From contig NZ_JAHPIV010000008.1 in NCBI RefSeq assembly GCF_019039105.1, positions 62,001-126,000 on the forward strand: DNA of 64,000 bases, given 5' to 3'. Positions 17,932-27,737 of this stretch are shown here, piece after piece (the first letter of the stretch is position 1; the number at the start of each line of letters is the position of its first letter). This stretch comes from Desertibacillus haloalkaliphilus (GTDB lineage: Bacteria > Bacillota > Bacilli > Bacillales > KJ1-10-99). A model generated the notes under the pieces. The model was not told the origin of the DNA. It saw only the letters and a list, made by a program, of their open reading frames with translations, and did no database searches. Position numbers and translations under genes: made by a program.

Positions 17932-18963
17932 TTATTTTTCCTTCTCCTCTTCTTCTTCTTCTTCTTCTTCTTCTTCTTCTTCTTCCGCAGCTTCCAATAT
18001 TTCTTTAAACAATCCAAATACAAATTGCTCAGCGTCAAATTCTTGAAGGTCATCCATTTTCTCACCAAGTCCTACCAATTTGACTGGTATGTCTAACTCA
18101 TGACGAATCGCCAGCACAATTCCACCCTTAGCTGTTCCGTCTAATTTTGTTAGCACAATTCCTGAAACATCTGTTGCTTCACCAAATGTTTTCGCCTGTG
18201 ACATCGCATTTTGTCCTGTTGTTGCATCGAGCACAAGTAATACTTCATGTGGGGCACCAGGAACCTCACGTTCAATCACGCGCTTGACCTTTTCTAACTC
18301 TTTCATTAAATTCACTTTATTTTGTAATCGTCCAGCTGTATCACAAAGGAGGACATCTGCCCCACGTGATTTGGCAGCTTGAACTGCATCATACATAACC
18401 GCAGCTGGGTCTGAGCCGGCTTGTTGTTTAATGACATCGACGCCAACACGGTCACCCCAAACCTCAAGCTGTTCAATCGCACCGGCACGGAAAGTATCAC
18501 CAGCCGCTAGGACAACAGACTTGCCTTCCGACTTAAACTTGTGAGCCATTTTTCCGATCGTCGTCGTTTTCCCAACGCCATTAACGCCAACAAATAAAAT
18601 CACCGTCATCTCATCTGTCTGTATATTTAACCTGTTATCATCATCTTCTTTTTGCAATAATTCTGCTAGCTTCTCAGAGATCAACGGTTGGATATCTTGT
18701 GAGTCTTTGATATTTCTGACTTTTGCTTCTGACTTCAGCTCATCAATTAAATCCATGACCGTAGTCACTCCAACATCAGCACTAATTAACAACTCTTCAA
18801 GTTCTTCAAAAAATTCTTCATCAACCGTACGGTAACGGCTAACGAGCTCATTCATCTTCCCTACAAAAGAGTCGCGTGTTTTCTCTAGTCCTGTTTTAAA
18901 CTTCTCCGTCACTGTTTCTGTCTGGTTTGTAATTTTATCTTTTAATTTTTTGAAAAAGCTCAT
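17932..18963 (-). CDS. ftsY: SRP receptor FtsY with C-terminal poly-Glu tail
   Basis: Membrane-associated GTPase that receives SRP-bound ribosomes. The 343-aa protein has the N-terminal helical domain and the G domain with GVNGVGKTTTIGK, DTAGRLQNK and TKLDGTAKGGI. After the normal end (FVFGLFKEILEAA) comes an unusual acidic tail, about fourteen Glu in a row then KEK, coded by a pure CTT/GAA repeat. Acidic regions of FtsY are normally N-terminal, so this tail is odd. It lies 56 bases after smc. Confidence 0.97.
   Translation of the reverse strand: MSFFKKLKDKITNQTETVTEKFKTGLEKTRDSFVGKMNELVSRYRTVDEEFFEELEELLISADVGVTTVMDLIDELKSEAKVRNIKDSQDIQPLISEKLAELLQKEDDDNRLNIQTDEMTVILFVGVNGVGKTTTIGKMAHKFKSEGKSVVLAAGDTFRAGAIEQLEVWGDRVGVDVIKQQAGSDPAAVMYDAVQAAKSRGADVLLCDTAGRLQNKVNLMKELEKVKRVIEREVPGAPHEVLLVLDATTGQNAMSQAKTFGEATDVSGIVLTKLDGTAKGGIVLAIRHELDIPVKLVGLGEKMDDLQEFDAEQFVFGLFKEILEAAEEEEEEEEEEEEEEKEK
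17949..17985. repeat. Pure CTT trinucleotide microsatellite in ftsY
   Basis: About twelve uninterrupted CTT units (37 bases) within the end of ftsY, read as GAA/GAG (Glu) codons on the minus strand. Such tracts can change length by slippage in units of three without breaking the frame. Confidence 0.95.
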
Positions 18964-19019
18964 CTTTTTACCTCCTAATTTTTGCGATTATTACAGGCCG
19001 CACGCTCATCCAGGCGCTG

Positions 19020-22000
19020 TTATCCCTCGACTAACTCTTCGGTGTCTTCAAGGCGGACCGAAACAAGCCTTGAAACACCAGATTCCTGCATCGTAACCCC
19101 ATAAAGTACATCTGCCTCTTCCATCGTCCCTTTGCGATGAGTAATTACGATAAATTGTGTCTCTTTACTAAACTCTTTTAAGTAGTTTGCAAATCGGACG
19201 ACATTCGCTTCATCTAACGCTGCTTCAACTTCATCTAGAACACAAAATGGAACTGGCCTTACTTTTAAAATGGCAAATAACAAGGCAATCGCCGTCAGCG
19301 CTCGCTCGCCCCCTGATAATAGCGCAAGATGCTGCAACTTCTTTCCTGGTGGACGTGCGACAATATCGACCCCTGTATTGAGCATTGTCTCGGGGTTCGT
19401 TAATACGAGATCCGCCTCACCGCCACCAAACAGCTCCTTAAATACCACTTGAAACTGAGCACGAATTTGCACAAACGTTTCTTCAAATCGCTTTGTCATC
19501 TCTTCATCCATCTCTGCAATGACGCGATAGAGTGTTTCCTTGGCCTCTTGCAAATCTGCTTGCTGCTCGGTTAAAAATTCATACCGCTCATAAATGCGAT
19601 CATATTCATCAATCGCTCCTAGATTTACCGTTCCAAGTTCTTCAATTGCAAGCTTAATTAACTTCACTTTCATTCGCGCCTCTTTGGCATCAACTGTTAA
19701 TGGATATTGCTGTTTAGCTGCTTCATAACTAAGTTCGTATTCTTCCCGAAGGTGGGAGAAACGGTTTTCTAGCTCGACATCGAGACGATTGACGCTCACT
19801 TCCTGCTCACGAATCTCATGTTCAATCACTTTTAACTGCTTCGACAGCTCTTTTAACTCACGGTCATGGTCGTCTACTTCATTTTGTAAATACAAGCGCT
19901 GTTGTCGTTTGCCTGCAATCGTTTCAACTGTTTCATTTTTACGTTTACGACTTTCATTGATCAGATCATCAAGCGACTCTTCACCTGAAGCATTTGAAGT
20001 CATTTCTTGTTCGAGTAGACTGAACTCTTCCTCATTCTCTTGTAAAAGCTCAACCGTATCTTTATACTCTTTTGTTAATCTTAGCACTGTCTGATTTTGG
20101 TTGGCAAAACGTTCTTCAATTTTTGCGTATTCAACCTTGATTTCGGTGACTGCCGCTTGTAACTCTTCCTTTGATGTTTGTTGGCGCTTCTTCTTTTCCG
20201 TAAGGTCATCAACATCTTTTTCTAGTTGCCCAGCAAGATCATTCACCCGCTCTAACTCGCCTTGAAGTTGCTCTAGTCGCATAGTCATGCGGTCTTGCTC
20301 AGCTTGATCATTCTCTTTATTACGATCATATAGACTCAGTCGTTCGTTTACATTTCTTACTTCAACCTCAACTTCACGAAGATCCGATTTTGTTTGTTGC
20401 TCTTGATTCCTTGCCTCTTCACCTCGTTGCCTCATGTCTTCGAGTGTCTGTTCACTCGCTTTTATCTCTTCTTTTTCCCTTTTCACTTGTTGTTCAAGCG
20501 TTGATGTTTTTTCTTCCATATCAGTAAGCTTGGCTGTTAATGTTTCTAACTCACGTTGCCTTCCTAATAAAGCATTGCTCTTCTGTTTAATACTCCCCCC
20601 CGTCATCGACCCACCAGGGTTAACGACGTCACCTTCTAAGGTAACAATCCGGTAGCGATAACGTAACTCTCGAGCAAGGGCATTCGCTCCTTGTAAATCT
20701 GTAGCAATCACAACATGCCCGAGTAAGTTTTTTATCACTTGAGCATAGCGGTCATCATATGAAATAAGTTCAGCAGCAACCCCAACAAAAGCAGGATGGT
20801 CCTGAATGAGACTGAGTTGTTCTCTACCAATTGACCTCGCTTTAATCGCTGTTAACGGTAAAAAAGTAGCGCGTCCAAAACGGTTTTTCTTTAGAAATTG
20901 AATCGCACGCCTTCCATCTTCCTCAGCCGTGACCACAATGTGCTGCGTCGCCCCACCGAGAGCAATTTCCAGTGCAGTTTCATACTGTTTTGGAGTCTTG
21001 ACTAATTCAGCGATCGCGCCTTCAATCCCTGAAAGCTTATCTCCTCTAGCTTTTAAAATTTCTTTTACTCCTTGAAAGAAGCCAGAAAAGTCTGCTTGCA
21101 TCTCTTCTAATACATCTTTTCGTGAGCGAACTTGCTGGATGTACTGGTACGCTTCATATAATTGCTTTTCTTTCTTTTGCCATGCAGTCTGCTTTTTTTC
21201 AAGCTCTATTTTGAGGTGGCGAAACGCCGTCACTTGTTCATCAACTACACGTTGGTGATCGGATAACCGCTGTTCTAGTTTGGCTTTTTTTTCATGGACT
21301 GATTTCCTAAGTGCTAACAAACTTTCATTATCATCGTCTAAGCGCTCATTTTTTTGTTTTTGTTGTGTTAATTGATCTTGTAAATAACGAATTTCATTAC
21401 GGAGCGAGGCTTGTTCATTAACAACTTCAATGTAATCAGACTTTAAACGGTCTAATTCCGCCTCAAGGTCTTGCCCTGCAATCGTTAATTCTGATTCCTT
21501 TTCACCAAGCTCTTGCTTTGTCAAAGCAAGCTTCTCTTTTTCATCCGCTAATGTCGCTTCTTCTCTATCAAGTAGAGACTTCAAATCTGTGCGCTTCTCT
21601 CTTAGCTCCTTAATATTTTCAATTAGAGCGTCACGGTTTTGATGAAAGTTCTTTTTCCTTTCCTTCAAAACCTCTTTTTTTCCCTCTGTTTTTTCGAGCG
21701 CCTCACTCGCAGAAAGCAGCTGTTCTTGAAGCTGACTAACTTGTTTATCTAGCGCTTCAATGTCTGTCCGTTTACTTTCAACTTTCGCTTCCTCAGCTGT
21801 TATTTGCGAGGATAGCTTGATTTTTTTATCTTCTAAATCCTCAAGTGATTGTCGTTTTTGCTCCCATGTTTGATGTAGCTCTGTGATTTCATGCACCATT
21901 AAAGCCACTTCAATTTCTTTCAATTCTGCTTTTTTCTCAAGATAATCTCGGGCGACTGATGCCTGGATCTGAAGTGGCTCAATTTGCCCTTCAAGTTCAT

Positions 22001-22586
22001 GTAAAATATCTTCTACTCGGTATAAGTTTTCTTGTGTTTCCGCTAACTTTCGCTCCGCCTTTGTTTTACGTGTTTTATACTTCAACACACCTGCGGCTTC
22101 TTCAAAAATTACGCGTCGTTCCTCAGCCTTACTGCTTAATATCTCTTCAACTTTTCCTTGACCAATAATTGAATACGCTTCCCGACCAAGGCCTGAATCC
22201 ATAAATAAATCAACAATATCCTTTAAACGGCACGTCTGTTTATTAATTAAATATTCACTATCACCAGAGCGATAGATACGTCGTGTCACACTGACTTCGC
22301 TATAATCAATCGCTAAGTGTTGATCCTCATTATCTAATACGAGCGAAATCTCCGCGAAATTCACTGGCTTTCGAGAGTCACTACCAGCAAAGATAATATC
22401 TTCCATTTTAGAACCACGCAGTGATTTGGCTGATTGCTCTCCAAGCACCCAGCGGATCCCATCAGAAATATTACTCTTCCCGCTTCCGTTCGGTCCAACA
22501 ACAGCTGTAACTCCACGAACAAAGTCGACCGACACACGCTCTGCAAAAGATTTAAACCCTACAATTTCTAAACGTTTGAGGAACAT
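19020..22586 (-). CDS. smc: Chromosome condensation protein SMC
   Basis: ATPase that compacts and segregates chromosomes with ScpA/ScpB. At 1188 aa it is standard length. It has the N-terminal Walker A GPNGSGKSNISDGI, long coiled coils broken by the hinge (about 510-670, with GRATFLPL and GGSMTGGS), the signature LLSGGERALTAIALLFA and Walker B VLDEVEAALDEANV. It lies between rnc and ftsY as in B. subtilis, except that a small gene on the opposite strand has been placed between rnc and smc. Confidence 0.98.
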   Translation of the reverse strand: MFLKRLEIVGFKSFAERVSVDFVRGVTAVVGPNGSGKSNISDGIRWVLGEQSAKSLRGSKMEDIIFAGSDSRKPVNFAEISLVLDNEDQHLAIDYSEVSVTRRIYRSGDSEYLINKQTCRLKDIVDLFMDSGLGREAYSIIGQGKVEEILSSKAEERRVIFEEAAGVLKYKTRKTKAERKLAETQENLYRVEDILHELEGQIEPLQIQASVARDYLEKKAELKEIEVALMVHEITELHQTWEQKRQSLEDLEDKKIKLSSQITAEEAKVESKRTDIEALDKQVSQLQEQLLSASEALEKTEGKKEVLKERKKNFHQNRDALIENIKELREKRTDLKSLLDREEATLADEKEKLALTKQELGEKESELTIAGQDLEAELDRLKSDYIEVVNEQASLRNEIRYLQDQLTQQKQKNERLDDDNESLLALRKSVHEKKAKLEQRLSDHQRVVDEQVTAFRHLKIELEKKQTAWQKKEKQLYEAYQYIQQVRSRKDVLEEMQADFSGFFQGVKEILKARGDKLSGIEGAIAELVKTPKQYETALEIALGGATQHIVVTAEEDGRRAIQFLKKNRFGRATFLPLTAIKARSIGREQLSLIQDHPAFVGVAAELISYDDRYAQVIKNLLGHVVIATDLQGANALARELRYRYRIVTLEGDVVNPGGSMTGGSIKQKSNALLGRQRELETLTAKLTDMEEKTSTLEQQVKREKEEIKASEQTLEDMRQRGEEARNQEQQTKSDLREVEVEVRNVNERLSLYDRNKENDQAEQDRMTMRLEQLQGELERVNDLAGQLEKDVDDLTEKKKRQQTSKEELQAAVTEIKVEYAKIEERFANQNQTVLRLTKEYKDTVELLQENEEEFSLLEQEMTSNASGEESLDDLINESRKRKNETVETIAGKRQQRLYLQNEVDDHDRELKELSKQLKVIEHEIREQEVSVNRLDVELENRFSHLREEYELSYEAAKQQYPLTVDAKEARMKVKLIKLAIEELGTVNLGAIDEYDRIYERYEFLTEQQADLQEAKETLYRVIAEMDEEMTKRFEETFVQIRAQFQVVFKELFGGGEADLVLTNPETMLNTGVDIVARPPGKKLQHLALLSGGERALTAIALLFAILKVRPVPFCVLDEVEAALDEANVVRFANYLKEFSKETQFIVITHRKGTMEEADVLYGVTMQESGVSRLVSVRLEDTEELVEG

Positions 22587-22752
22587 GATTTTTCCCCCTA
22601 AATCTTAATAACAACTTATCTATTTTATCACAAAACAATTCTGACGCGAGGTAAATATGTAGCAAACCCCCGATTCGCTCTTTCATCGAAAGTAAATCAT
22701 GGTACAATAAGAGTAGTACGACTTAAGCTTTGTACAAAGAAAGGATGTTTCG

Positions 22753-22974
22753 ATGAATTTAACTGAACAGAGCCGGGAAAATATTGAATATATGATTAAT
22801 GAAATCATAAAAAAATTACAGGTCGTTAACGCAGGTGCGATGAAAGCAGAGAGCTTTGACACTGACGCATACGAAGACTTAAAAGACATCTATGAAATGG
22901 TAATGAGCAAGTCATCATTTAGTGTCAGTGAAATGGATGCGATCGTCTCTGAATTAGGCCGCCTCCGTAAGTAG
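22753..22974 (+). CDS. DUF1128 family protein (YfkK-like)
   Basis: A 73-aa cytoplasmic protein of unknown function. NRENIEYMI-type and YEDL..IYEMVM..FS.SEM..I..ELG.LRK patterns fit the UPF0435/DUF1128 family known from B. subtilis YfkK. It is read against the surrounding genes, between smc and rnc; a TACAAT -10-like box lies near 22713 and a terminator follows at 22999. The location differs from that of yfkK in B. subtilis. Confidence 0.85.
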   Translation: MNLTEQSRENIEYMINEIIKKLQVVNAGAMKAESFDTDAYEDLKDIYEMVMSKSSFSVSEMDAIVSELGRLRK

Positions 22975-22998
22975 TTCATTCCATACGGCAAACAGTGC

Positions 22999-23047
22999 AA
23001 AAAATGATTCCCAACATACACATGTATGAGCGGGAATCATTTTTTTT
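22999..23047. terminator. Bidirectional terminator between DUF1128 gene and rnc
   Basis: AAAAAATGATTCCC pairs with GGGAATCATTTTTT, with a smaller palindrome (ATACACATGTAT) inside. T runs on both strands let it end both the plus-strand small gene and minus-strand rnc. Confidence 0.85.
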
Positions 23048-23052
23048 GGATC

Positions 23053-23838
23053 CTAACTTTTTCCCTCGCTAATGCGAATTAAAGCTTGCTGGGCTGCGTG
23101 CTGTTCAGCCTCTTTCTTCGATCGTCCTGACCCTTTCCCTAAGCTTCGATCATTTAGCATCACTTCTGACACAAACTCTCGACTGTGAGCAGGACCGCGT
23201 TCTTGTACAATCTCATAATGAACTTGTCCCATGTTATCTCGTTGGACGAACTCTTGCAATTGACTTTTAAAATCCATCATATGAGAAAAAGCACCCTCAT
23301 TTATTTTGGGATAAACCGTCTGATTTAAAAACTTGTAAACAGCATCTAGCCCTTGGTCTAGATACAAGGCACCGATAAACGACTCGAACACATCTGCAAG
23401 TAAAGCAGGGCGTTCTCTGCCTCCCGTCATTTCTTCTCCTTTCCCAAGTAAAACAAGTTTACCAAACGACAGTTCATTGGCTAAATTGGCTAGCGATGCC
23501 TCACAAACGATAGCTGCTCGAAGTTTTGTCATATCCCCTTCGCTCATCGTTTCAAATTTCTTATATAAATACTGTGAAACCGCTAATTCCAAAACAGCAT
23601 CCCCCAAAAACTCGAGCCGTTCATTATCATGAAACGGACGGATACGATGCTCATTCACATAGGATGAATGAGTAAAAGCCTGAATTAATAACTTTTCCTT
23701 ATGAAAGGATAGCCCAATACGTGATAACATTTGCTCAAATCTTTGCTTTTGGTTTGTACTTAACGTTACTTTACGCACGTGTCTTCTTCTCTCACTAGTT
23801 AATACTCGTTTTCGATTATTTCTTGAAGAGTGTGGCAT
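23053..23838 (-). CDS. rnc: Ribonuclease III
   Basis: Double-strand-specific endoribonuclease for rRNA and mRNA processing. The 261-aa protein carries the RNase III signature [14 protein letters not shown], a second acidic site near [13 protein letters not shown], and a C-terminal dsRNA-binding domain ([24 protein letters not shown]). Start [11 protein letters not shown] at 23838 follows a GGAGGT site by 5 bases; a TTG at 23850 is less likely. Confidence 0.97.
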   Translation of the reverse strand: MPHSSRNNRKRVLTSERRRHVRKVTLSTNQKQRFEQMLSRIGLSFHKEKLLIQAFTHSSYVNEHRIRPFHDNERLEFLGDAVLELAVSQYLYKKFETMSEGDMTKLRAAIVCEASLANLANELSFGKLVLLGKGEEMTGGRERPALLADVFESFIGALYLDQGLDAVYKFLNQTVYPKINEGAFSHMMDFKSQLQEFVQRDNMGQVHYEIVQERGPAHSREFVSEVMLNDRSLGKGSGRSKKEAEQHAAQQALIRISEGKS

Positions 23839-23968
23839 TGGGACCTCCAAAACTATTGAACACAGTTCAGTTTAAATTAATTTTCATATCCATGAACGTA
23901 TACAACTAAACGAGAACGTGTCATCCTCCTATTATTATACCAAAAGAAAACCAAATCATCATGTAAAT

Positions 23969-23998
23969 CAAGTCCCACATCCATCGATATGGGACTTG
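23969..23998 (-). terminator. Hairpin after acpP
   Basis: CAAGTCCCA pairs with TGGGACTTG; the T run after it on the minus strand is weak (GATTTACATG). Likely ends the acpP message but with lower efficiency than others here. Confidence 0.6.
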
Positions 23999-24006
23999 AA
24001 GTGAAA

Positions 24007-24240
24007 CTACTGTTGATTGTTTATGTAGTCTACTACATCCGAAACAGTAGAGATCTTTTCCGCTTCTTCATCAGAAATTTCTAAGTCGAACTCATCTTCT
24101 AATTCCATAACAAGCTCAACAACATCTAATGAATCTGCACCTAAGTCGTCTTTAAAAGAAGCTTCAGGTTTCACCTCTGCTTCATCAACACCTAGACGAT
24201 CGACAATAATCTTTGACACACGAGCTAAAGTATCAGCCAT
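24007..24240 (-). CDS. acpP: Acyl carrier protein
   Basis: Carries growing acyl chains on a 4'-phosphopantetheine arm. The 77-aa acidic protein has the attachment site [11 protein letters not shown] with S37. The start [10 protein letters not shown] at 24240 has an AGGAGG site. A TATAAT box at 24279-24284 suggests its own promoter in addition to readthrough from fabG. Confidence 0.98.
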   Translation of the reverse strand: MADTLARVSKIIVDRLGVDEAEVKPEASFKDDLGADSLDVVELVMELEDEFDLEISDEEAEKISTVSDVVDYINNQQ

Positions 24241-24278
24241 TTTCGATTCACCTCCTCTCAAGAATTCACCCTCAAAAC

Positions 24279-24284
24279 ATTATA
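24279..24284 (-). promoter_or_regulatory. Probable -10 box of an acpP promoter
   Basis: A perfect TATAAT on the minus strand 39 bases before the acpP start codon. No good -35 is present at 17 bases (TAGTTT), so strength is uncertain. Confidence 0.4.
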
Positions 24285-24350
24285 GGGGATTTCACGCAAA
24301 AAAACTAGCTTATTTTGATGAACCTTTAGTGTATCCAAGATTCATCTATC

Positions 24351-25091
24351 CTACATCACCATACCACCATCGACATGAAGGGTTTGTCCTGTCATATAAC
24401 GACTATCTTCAGATACTAAAAACCGAATGACAGAGGCTACTTCTTCAGGTTGGCCGAGCTTTGCAAGCGGAATTTGCTTAAGCATTTCAGCTTTTACATC
24501 TTCATTTAGTTCATCAGTCATATCTGTTTCAATAAACCCAGGGGCTACTGCATTGACCGTAATATTACGATTCGCCAACTCACGAGCCATCGTTTTCGTC
24601 AATCCAATGACCCCTGCCTTTGCTGCCACATAATTCGCTTGACCAGCGTTCCCTAAGACACCAACGACAGAGGCAACATTAACAATACGCCCTGAGCGTT
24701 GTTTCATCATCTGTCTAGTAACCGCTTTTGAGCAGTTAAAAACACCTTTTAAGTTTGTATCAATGACTGAATCCCAATCTTCCTCTTTCATACGCATGAT
24801 CAAATTATCACGAGTAATTCCAGCATTGTTTACTAAAATATCTAACGAACCAAATGCAGAAATGACTTCCTTCACCATTTGTTGTGTCGCATTCGCATCA
24901 GCAACATCAGCTTGAATAGCAAAAGCCTCAACTCCTAATTGCTTTACTTCTTCAACAACGGCTTCCGCTCGTTCTTGACTGCCCGCATAGTTGATCGCAA
25001 CATTCGCTCCGTTTTTAGCCAATTCAAGCGCAATCGCACGCCCAATTCCACGGGATGCTCCTGTCACTAGGGCTGCCTTACCTGATAACAT
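24351..25091 (-). CDS. fabG: 3-oxoacyl-[acyl-carrier-protein] reductase
   Basis: NADPH-dependent reduction step of type II fatty-acid synthesis. The 246-aa short-chain dehydrogenase has the cofactor motif [10 protein letters not shown], the NNAG motif, and the catalytic triad S141, Y154, K158 (YVAAK). The end [14 protein letters not shown] is typical. It directly follows fabD without a gap. Confidence 0.98.
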   Translation of the reverse strand: MLSGKAALVTGASRGIGRAIALELAKNGANVAINYAGSQERAEAVVEEVKQLGVEAFAIQADVADANATQQMVKEVISAFGSLDILVNNAGITRDNLIMRMKEEDWDSVIDTNLKGVFNCSKAVTRQMMKQRSGRIVNVASVVGVLGNAGQANYVAAKAGVIGLTKTMARELANRNITVNAVAPGFIETDMTDELNEDVKAEMLKQIPLAKLGQPEEVASVIRFLVSEDSRYMTGQTLHVDGGMVM

Positions 25092-26036
25092 CTACATCTC
25101 TCCTTTTAGCTTCTCGATCATTTTTGTTAAGCTTTCCCGATCACTGACAGCAAATACTGTTGCGCGTCGTTGGACTTTTCGTACAAGACCACTCAAGACA
25201 TTACCAGATCCGACCTCGATAAATGTATCAACACCAAGGTCCATTAAACGACGAACAGTATCTTCCCATAGAACCGGTGAATACACTTGTTCAATCAACT
25301 TTTCACGAATAAGACCTGCATCTGTCACTTCTTTTGCATCAACATTAGCCACTACTGGCACCTTGGCATCCTCAATCGTTACGTTTGTCAGAACATCTGA
25401 CAACTTCTCAGCAGCAGGCTTCATTAATGCAGAGTGAAACGGACCACTAACTTGAAGTGGAATCACACGTTTTGCTCCTGCCTCTTTTGCCTGATCAGAT
25501 GCCTGCTTGACCCCTTCAGCTGTACCAGAGATGACAATTTGGCCCGGGCAATTCAAATTGGCAAGCTGGACAGAATCCCCTGATTCAGTTACCTCATTTG
25601 TGATCGCCTCGAGCGGTTCTCGTTCCATGCCCAGAATCGCTGCCATCGCACCAACACCAGCCGGAACAGCCTCTTCCATAAATAGCCCACGTTGTCTAAC
25701 AGCATAAACCGCATCTTCAAACGATAATGCCCCTGCCGAGACAAGCGCACTGTATTCACCTAAGCTATGGCCAGCCACATAGTCAGGTGTAATCTCATAG
25801 TCTTCGAGTGCTTTTAAAACAGCAACGCTCATCGTCAGTAGAGCTGGTTGTGTATTTTCGGTTAATTTTAATGTGTCTTCAGGCCCATTAAAAATAACAT
25901 CTGATAATGAAAATCCTAACCGTTCGTCGGCACGTTTAAACACATTGTTTACTTCTTCTTTTTCAGCTGCTAATGCTTGGCCCATACCAACATATTGTGA
26001 GCCTTGTCCTGGAAATAAAAAAGCTACCTTCCCCAT
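25092..26036 (-). CDS. fabD: Malonyl-CoA-ACP transacylase
   Basis: Loads malonate onto ACP. The 314-aa protein has FLFPGQGSQYVGMG, the nucleophile S91 in GHSLGEYSAL and the conserved H in GPFHSALM. It lies in the fapR-plsX-fabD-fabG unit, which is under the FapR box at 27683. Confidence 0.98.
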   Translation of the reverse strand: MGKVAFLFPGQGSQYVGMGQALAAEKEEVNNVFKRADERLGFSLSDVIFNGPEDTLKLTENTQPALLTMSVAVLKALEDYEITPDYVAGHSLGEYSALVSAGALSFEDAVYAVRQRGLFMEEAVPAGVGAMAAILGMEREPLEAITNEVTESGDSVQLANLNCPGQIVISGTAEGVKQASDQAKEAGAKRVIPLQVSGPFHSALMKPAAEKLSDVLTNVTIEDAKVPVVANVDAKEVTDAGLIREKLIEQVYSPVLWEDTVRRLMDLGVDTFIEVGSGNVLSGLVRKVQRRATVFAVSDRESLTKMIEKLKGEM

Positions 26037-26083
26037 GGTTCATCTCCTTTTTTAATCTTGCATCACACCTTTTAAGTGCGATG

Positions 26084-27073
26084 CTATGCTTGTATTTTTT
26101 TCACTTCACTCTTTATCGTCGTTACCACTTGCTGCTCGACCATCTCTCTAGCTTGGCGTATCGCATTTAATACAGCAACGTCATCTGATGAGCCATGCGC
26201 TTTAATCACTGGCGCCTTTAAACCAAACAAACCCGCACCACCGTATTCAGAATAGCTCATTTGACTTTTAATATTTTTGAAGCTGGATTTAAGCATCCCA
26301 GCTGCAAGTTTATTGACAAACGAACTCGTTAATTCTTTTTTCAACAAAGAAAATAAAGTTCCTGCTGTTCCTTCGATTGTTTTTAAAACGAGGTTGCCAT
26401 TAAAGCCATCACAAACGACAACATCTGCGACTCCCGTTAGTAAGTCTCTTGCCTCAACATTACCGACAAAGTGAATCGGTGCTTCCTTAAGCTTGGCATA
26501 CGTTTCCTTCGTTAACTCATTTCCTTTACTATCTTCTGTTCCAACATTTAGTAATCCGACCCTTGGTTGTTTTACACCTCTAACCATATCAGCATAGATG
26601 CTTCCCATGACACCGTACTGAACCAAATGCTCTGGTTTAGCATCCATATTTGCCCCAACATCTAGGAGTAGAAAACCTTCACCACCAACAGTCGGAAGCA
26701 TTGGAGATAATGCTGGACGATCAATCCCTTCAATTCGTCCGACTAGTAATAGTCCTGCTGTCATTAAGGCCCCGGTATTCCCTGATGAAATACATGCATC
26801 AGCTCGTCCCTCTTTGACCTCTCGGACAGATAATACCATTGACGACTGCTTCTTCCGTCGGACGGCCATCGTTGGTGAATCAGTGTCTTCAATCTTTTCC
26901 TCAGTATGTAAAATCGTTATCCGTTCGTTTGAAGTAAGATGTTGTTTTATGTTTGCTTCATTACCGACGAGTGTAACTTCTAAATCCGGATAAGCTTTAA
27001 CGGCAGCCATCGCTCCATCCACTTGTGCTTTAGGGGCATTGTCTCCACCCATCACATCAATTGCTATCTTCAT
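26084..27073 (-). CDS. plsX: Phosphate acyltransferase PlsX
   Basis: Makes acyl-phosphate from acyl-ACP for phospholipid synthesis. The 329-aa protein shows [41 protein letters not shown] and GFNGNLVLK. It overlaps fapR by 17 bases. Confidence 0.98.
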   Translation of the reverse strand: MKIAIDVMGGDNAPKAQVDGAMAAVKAYPDLEVTLVGNEANIKQHLTSNERITILHTEEKIEDTDSPTMAVRRKKQSSMVLSVREVKEGRADACISSGNTGALMTAGLLLVGRIEGIDRPALSPMLPTVGGEGFLLLDVGANMDAKPEHLVQYGVMGSIYADMVRGVKQPRVGLLNVGTEDSKGNELTKETYAKLKEAPIHFVGNVEARDLLTGVADVVVCDGFNGNLVLKTIEGTAGTLFSLLKKELTSSFVNKLAAGMLKSSFKNIKSQMSYSEYGGAGLFGLKAPVIKAHGSSDDVAVLNAIRQAREMVEQQVVTTIKSEVKKIQA

Positions 27074-27662
27074 CTTGTAACCCCCCTTTATCTCTGTCTC
27101 GCTCCGGCCTATTTACAGAGCGGTACATCATAAATTGTCCAGAAAAAACGGCTTCTTGTTCAACAAAGCTTTCGACATCCACAACCGTTCGTTCCTTTTC
27201 AAGCATCGTGACCTTTGCCTTAGCAACGACACGTTCCCCCGCTTTCACTTGACGTGTGAACCGAATCGTTGCTTTTGCGGTTAAGGCCAGCTCATCATTA
27301 ATAATTGCAACCGCAAGAGAATTTGCTTGTGCAAATAAATGATGCCCTCTTGCAATTCCCGTTCGCGAAAACACATGCTCAGGCTTTATCTCTAATATGG
27401 AGATCGCGCTTTTATCTAATTGCAAATCGATGATCTCACCAATGACTTCATCAAGTGGCAATGCTTTTACTTCATCTAACTGCTGCTTGGCAACATCTTT
27501 GATCCGTTCCCTTAATTCAGGGATCGATAGTTGCAAGCGATCCAATCGTATCGTTTGAACACTACAAGAAAAATAATTAGCAAGTGCTTCATCAGTAATA
27601 AATGGGTTTTGCTGGATCTTTTCTTTCAATAACTGCTGACGTTCCTTTTTCGATCGTTTCAT
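27057..27662 (-). CDS. fapR: Fatty-acid and phospholipid repressor FapR
   Basis: Malonyl-CoA-responsive repressor of lipid synthesis genes. The 201-aa protein has an N-terminal DeoR-like helix-turn-helix ([20 protein letters not shown]) and a C-terminal hotdog domain ([16 protein letters not shown]). The start [10 protein letters not shown] at 27662 has GGTGG upstream. It is autoregulated: a FapR operator overlaps its start point. Confidence 0.97.
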   Translation of the reverse strand: MKRSKKERQQLLKEKIQQNPFITDEALANYFSCSVQTIRLDRLQLSIPELRERIKDVAKQQLDEVKALPLDEVIGEIIDLQLDKSAISILEIKPEHVFSRTGIARGHHLFAQANSLAVAIINDELALTAKATIRFTRQVKAGERVVAKAKVTMLEKERTVVDVESFVEQEAVFSGQFMMYRSVNRPERDRDKGGLQDEDSN

Positions 27663-27682
27663 CGATATAGCCACCATCCAAT

Positions 27683-27701
27683 GTTATGACTAGGTACTAA
27701 G
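27683..27701 (-). promoter_or_regulatory. FapR operator
   Basis: CTTAGTACCTAGTCATAAC on the minus strand matches the known FapR box (TTAGTACCTAGTCTTAA) with one change in the core. It lies over the predicted start of the fapR transcript. Confidence 0.88.
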
Positions 27702-27704
27702 AGT

Positions 27705-27733
27705 AGTATATATATTACAACATTATATTTCAA
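27705..27733 (-). promoter_or_regulatory. Sigma-A promoter of fapR-plsX-fabD-fabG
   Basis: TTGAAA (27728-27733) and TATACT (27705-27710) with a 17-base spacer on the minus strand; the predicted start near 27698 is inside the FapR box. Confidence 0.8.
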
Positions 27734-27737
27734 TAGA

